Shown: positions 61,288 to 64,000 of the stretch, one piece after another | Layout: each line of letters starts with the position of its first letter | Position numbering within the stretch: the stretch's first letter is position 1 | DNA from: Saccharicrinis sp. | GTDB taxonomy: Bacteria > Bacteroidota > Bacteroidia > Bacteroidales > Marinilabiliaceae | Reading direction: 5' to 3' | DNA length: 64,000 nucleotides | NCBI GenBank assembly: GCA_024635555.1 | Contig: JAGXIO010000017.1 | Span: forward strand, 1-64,000 | Program-made: the position numbers and the translations under genes | Notes under the pieces: generated by a model | Seen by the model: the letters and a program-made list of their open reading frames with translations, nothing else | Databases searched by the model: none | What the model was told of the DNA's origin: nothing

Positions 61288-62583
61288 CTAGTTTCTATTA
61301 TCTAAAATCCCTGTCTGCCGACAGGCAGGTATCGGTCTATTGATTAATGCATCCGCTACCACTCTACCTGTACTGCCCTCATTGCACTCAATTAATTGAA
61401 AAATATATGTTGGTTTAAGACCCTGTTCGGTGCGGTGCGACACATAAATAATGGCTGTATCGCTTTGCTGGGCTATTTCTTGAACCAGTTCAACCATGAG
61501 TGCGGCACTATCATCATCGAGACCTGTTGATGGTTCGTCAAGAATTAAAAGAGGAGGGTGCTTAATCATGGCGCGTACAATGAGCACCAAGCGTTGGTTT
61601 ACTTGCGACAGGTCGCTAAAACGCAGGTTCTTTTTATCATCCAAGTTAATTACTCTAAGCCAGTCCATTGCTAATTTTTTTTGTTGGTCACTGGGCTTGG
61701 AATATAGCCCCACGCTATCCATCAGCCCCGAAATAATCATTTGCAAGGCATTATGGTTACCCCGAAAGTTGTCGGTAAGGGAAGGTGTAAAATAACCTAT
61801 CTTTTCTTTTATCTGCCATACGCTTTCGCCACTCCCTTTTTTTTGTCCAAATAAATATATCTCCTGACCAAAAGCTTTGGGATTATCGCCATAAATCATG
61901 GAGAGCAGCGTGGTTTTTCCAGAGCCATTGGGGCCTTTTAAATGCCAAAATTCACCTTTTTTTATTTGCCAGGTTATGTCCTTCACAACAATTCTGTTGT
62001 TGTAGCTCACACTCACCCCGTCCATCTCCACCAGCACGTGGGGTAAATTGTTGAAGGGTTTTAAGGGGCCGGGGATAGTAACATTTAGTGTTTGCGGCTT
62101 TTGTGCGGTATTTAGTTCGTACGCTTGCACAGAGTGCCAATGCAATGTGTCATCGGGTAGTATTTGAAGTATGTTATTAATAAAAGGCAAGATATCGGTG
62201 TGTCTTTTATATAGCTGAACAATAGGGATATGCAGCGCAACATGCTCCAGTTGTTTTTTTAATTGCTGTACCGACTCCACGTCCAAACAATCGAAGGGAT
62301 TGTCTAAGACCAAAAAATCCGGTTTTTGTTGCATCAGATATTTTAACAATGCTTTGCGCTGCTCGCCACTGCTAAAGGTGCGAATACTTCTTTCGTCATC
62401 GTTCGTTAATAAAAAATTATCGTGTCGCAGTTCCTCGTCGATTAATTTTTCGAGGGTAACGGTAGAGAACAGCAATCCCTTTTTACCTTGCAAAAAAGCT
62501 ATTTTTCCATCTCCCATGAGGAGTTGCTGCATCCATCTTTGCTTCATGGAAAGCCCTTTACTTTCTATTGCAAAATGTTTCAA
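61288..62583 (-). CDS. Double ABC ATPase domain protein (ModF-like)
   Basis: 431 residues with two ABC domains in one chain and no membrane part. The second domain is complete: LKGPNGSGKTTLLSMIYG (Walker A), FSDLSQVNQRLVLIVRAM (signature) and LLILDEPSTGLDDD (Walker B). The first has a clear signature (FSSGEQRKALLKYL) and Walker B (FLVLDNPFDCLD), but its Walker A region (LLMGDGKIAFLQGKKG) is degenerate. The layout matches ModF/PhrA-type proteins of unknown role. The last residues, PACRQTGILDNRN, come from a palindromic repeat that reaches into the gene. Confidence 0.82.
   Translation of the reverse strand: MKHFAIESKGLSMKQRWMQQLLMGDGKIAFLQGKKGLLFSTVTLEKLIDEELRHDNFLLTNDDERSIRTFSSGEQRKALLKYLMQQKPDFLVLDNPFDCLDVESVQQLKKQLEHVALHIPIVQLYKRHTDILPFINNILQILPDDTLHWHSVQAYELNTAQKPQTLNVTIPGPLKPFNNLPHVLVEMDGVSVSYNNRIVVKDITWQIKKGEFWHLKGPNGSGKTTLLSMIYGDNPKAFGQEIYLFGQKKGSGESVWQIKEKIGYFTPSLTDNFRGNHNALQMIISGLMDSVGLYSKPSDQQKKLAMDWLRVINLDDKKNLRFSDLSQVNQRLVLIVRAMIKHPPLLILDEPSTGLDDDSAALMVELVQEIAQQSDTAIIYVSHRTEQGLKPTYIFQLIECNEGSTGRVVADALINRPIPACRQTGILDNRN
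61310..61329. repeat. 20-bp palindrome inside the ABC gene end
   Basis: cctgtctgccgacaggcagg has the same 6-4-6-plus-4 layout as the 20-mers at 16748 and 34416, and 15 of 20 bases match the former. On the minus strand it is translated as part of the C-terminus. Confidence 0.7.
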
Positions 62584-62612
62584 TCTATTTTTTTAAATGG
62601 TTTATGTTTTGT

Positions 62613-62647
62613 TATAGTCGGCAATATAGGCCTATATAGTCGGCAAT
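62613..62647. repeat. 13-bp direct repeat with 22-bp period upstream of the ABC gene
   Basis: tatagtcggcaat occurs at 62613-62625 and again at 62635-62647. The nine bases between are ataggccta and contain the palindrome TAGGCCTA. Two identical sites about two helical turns apart, 30-64 bases before the start codon, look like an operator. Confidence 0.55.
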
Positions 62648-62680
62648 GTGCATTCTTTAGCCGCTTCAGTTAACTATTGA

Positions 62681-64000
62681 TTATTGTTCAAATTGTTGTT
62701 GTAAGAGGTCAATTCTCCGGGTTATATCAGTCAGGTGTTCGCCGTTATTCAATCTTTTGGCTTCATCGAGATAGAATTTTGCCGTAACAGGATTTTCTTC
62801 CAGATATAGTTCGGCAGTAAAAAGAGCTGCATAGGGTGCAAAATACCTTTGGTCGTCATCGCCCATTTTTATGGCTTCGGAATAGTGGAATATGGCTCTG
62901 GCCTTTTGGTCTATCATCTGATAACATCTTCCCAGTCGGTACTGAAGTTCGATGTTTTGTGCAGGCCCTTTTATGCTTGCTTGGTGAACAGTAAGCGTGT
63001 CAATCGCATCTTTATATTTTCCAGCATCAAATAAAATTCGGGATTGCAACAGTGTTTTGTGGAGTTTATTATCCAATGAATTCTCGTAGTTCGCCTGCTT
63101 GTCCTCCCAGGTTGGATAAGCTTTCAGCTTAGATATAATTTTTTGCTGTTGATGGTAGTTATCAGTTGCATCGGTTAAAAAATAATGCCATGATAGGTAG
63201 CGGTGCGCATCGGCAACAAACTGACCGGATGTATTTTTTTTGATATATTCTAAAAGTGTCTTTTCAGCTTTTTTGTCAAAACTGAGCACTTGGTACTTGC
63301 CTTTTAGATAAAGCATAGGCAAAAAGGTCTGGGTGGTACTATCCGCAAACCAGGGTGTTGCCAGTGATGGTTTGCGTATTTTAAATGCGCATCGTGTTAG
63401 TGCAAACTGCGCTAAGGGAGTCAGTTGGCTAGCTTGACTGTCGAGAATTAATTTTTCTATTTCCTTATCGCTTACATCAAATTTAAGATAGCTAAAAGCG
63501 AGATGAATAATGGCATCCTGCTTATAAGCTATTTTTTTTCCGTTGGCTTCTAAGTAGGCATTCAGCGCAGCAAAACCTCTTTCGCTGTCGCCACCATAGC
63601 CTATCCATCCAGCCCATCGGTTATAGGGCTGTGGCATATTACTCATAAGAAGGTTAAAAATTCCTGTGAGTTTTAAGTTGGAAATGAGTTTGGGATGTTC
63701 GCTTTCGCTTTTTTGCCAATACCTGTAAGCTTTAAAAAAGGAGAGTATGGCATCCCTTTGTTTATCTGCCACATATTCCATAATGCCTTTTTGTAAGTAT
63801 ATCTCCGACAAAAATGCCAAAGTGCGCACTTCGCCATCGGAATATTTATTTAAGGTATCGTTAATGCTGTTAAGCTGCTCACTGTAATTGGTTGGGAAGG
63901 TGTTATTTATCATTTCGCGAAGAAACAATTGATAATGACTTAAATAAGCCTTTTCAGCAGGGCTACATTCTATGACAATGGAATCGTTGCTTGTGTTGTT
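62681..64000 (-). CDS. TPR-like repeat protein, 5' partial
   Basis: The frame stays open to the right edge (24 further codons beyond the TTG at 63928), so the N-terminus is outside the window. At least 439 residues are present. Helical pairs of TPR type recur (LQSRILFDAGKYKDAIDTLT, IELQYRLGRCYQMIDQKARA, AIFHYSEAIKMG), ending with AKFYLDEAKRLNNGEHL. No signal peptide can be judged. TPR proteins scaffold other proteins; no specific function can be given. Confidence 0.75.
   Translation of the reverse strand, partial: NNTSNDSIVIECSPAEKAYLSHYQLFLREMINNTFPTNYSEQLNSINDTLNKYSDGEVRTLAFLSEIYLQKGIMEYVADKQRDAILSFFKAYRYWQKSESEHPKLISNLKLTGIFNLLMSNMPQPYNRWAGWIGYGGDSERGFAALNAYLEANGKKIAYKQDAIIHLAFSYLKFDVSDKEIEKLILDSQASQLTPLAQFALTRCAFKIRKPSLATPWFADSTTQTFLPMLYLKGKYQVLSFDKKAEKTLLEYIKKNTSGQFVADAHRYLSWHYFLTDATDNYHQQQKIISKLKAYPTWEDKQANYENSLDNKLHKTLLQSRILFDAGKYKDAIDTLTVHQASIKGPAQNIELQYRLGRCYQMIDQKARAIFHYSEAIKMGDDDQRYFAPYAALFTAELYLEENPVTAKFYLDEAKRLNNGEHLTDITRRIDLLQQQFEQ

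Noticed and set aside
1..64000. tRNA, rRNA or complete insertion sequence
   Set aside because: No cloverleaf with CCA-type end, no rRNA-like stretch and no transposase frame was recognised while reading the spacers; a covariance-model scan was not possible here.

Overview
The window comes from a member of the Bacteroidota. It carries type IX secretion (T9SS) sorting domains of both types, a PorP/SprF-like gene, AT-rich -7 boxes of the TAnnTTTG kind, and weak Shine-Dalgarno use. The order Marinilabiliales or a close relative is a guess from protein style, not a measurement. About 54 kb of the 64 kb (roughly 7.6-58.7 kb) is an envelope or exopolysaccharide locus of the Wzx/Wzy type.

Layout. 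At 1-7.25 kb lies a cell-surface module: the 3' part of a very repetitive adhesin with a gliding-type C-terminus, a PorP/SprF-like outer-membrane protein and an OmpA-like protein. A decayed VOC-family gene follows. The polysaccharide locus opens at 7.6 kb with the Wza-like export lipoprotein and the Wzc-like co-polymerase/tyrosine kinase. At 10.8-16.6 kb comes a dTDP-3-amino-3,6-dideoxyhexose pathway (two FdtA-like cupins, an FdtB-like aminotransferase, an acyltransferase) mixed with glycosyltransferases. The flippase (16.8 kb) and an EpsG/Wzy-like polymerase (21.7 kb) sit among glycosyltransferases. Then come two paralogous polysaccharide-(de)acetylase-like genes, a CapA-like protein, an asparagine synthase, an ATP-grasp protein, more GT4 enzymes, an epimerase and a PglC-like priming transferase (35.6 kb). 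At 36.5-50.2 kb are decoration genes: WbqC, FemAB/GNAT-like proteins, a PIG-L deacetylase, ACP + KAS III + SDR, PglD-like and PglE-like enzymes, a NodB deacetylase, and an MBOAT + SGNH pair. At 50.3-56.1 kb are secreted T9SS cargo and lipoproteins. PglF/CapD (56.4 kb) and a second ACP close the locus. Housekeeping genes follow: typA/bipA, a small antitoxin-like gene, a ModF-like double ABC protein and a TPR-like protein cut by the right edge.

How the genes work together. PglF, PglE, PglD and the PglC-like enzyme together suggest priming with a UDP-bacillosamine-type diamino sugar. The GTs extend the unit, Wzx flips it, Wzy polymerises it and Wzc/Wza export it. The ACP, KAS III and SDR could make a short 3-hydroxyacyl group for an amino sugar.

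The most unusual signal is between the genes. (1) Degenerate tandem arrays with an exact 7-bp period (once 8 bp) run right up to start codons or begin directly after stop codons; one lies inside the fdtB-like coding sequence. (2) A 20-bp palindrome appears inserted at the apex of other hairpins: two copies of one two-hairpin element carry it in different hairpins, so each is the empty site of the other. A third copy lies in the end of the ABC gene. (3) Further MITE-like hairpin elements and a repeated 58-bp gene remnant fill the spacers. I saw no CRISPR array, rRNA, tRNA or intact transposase.
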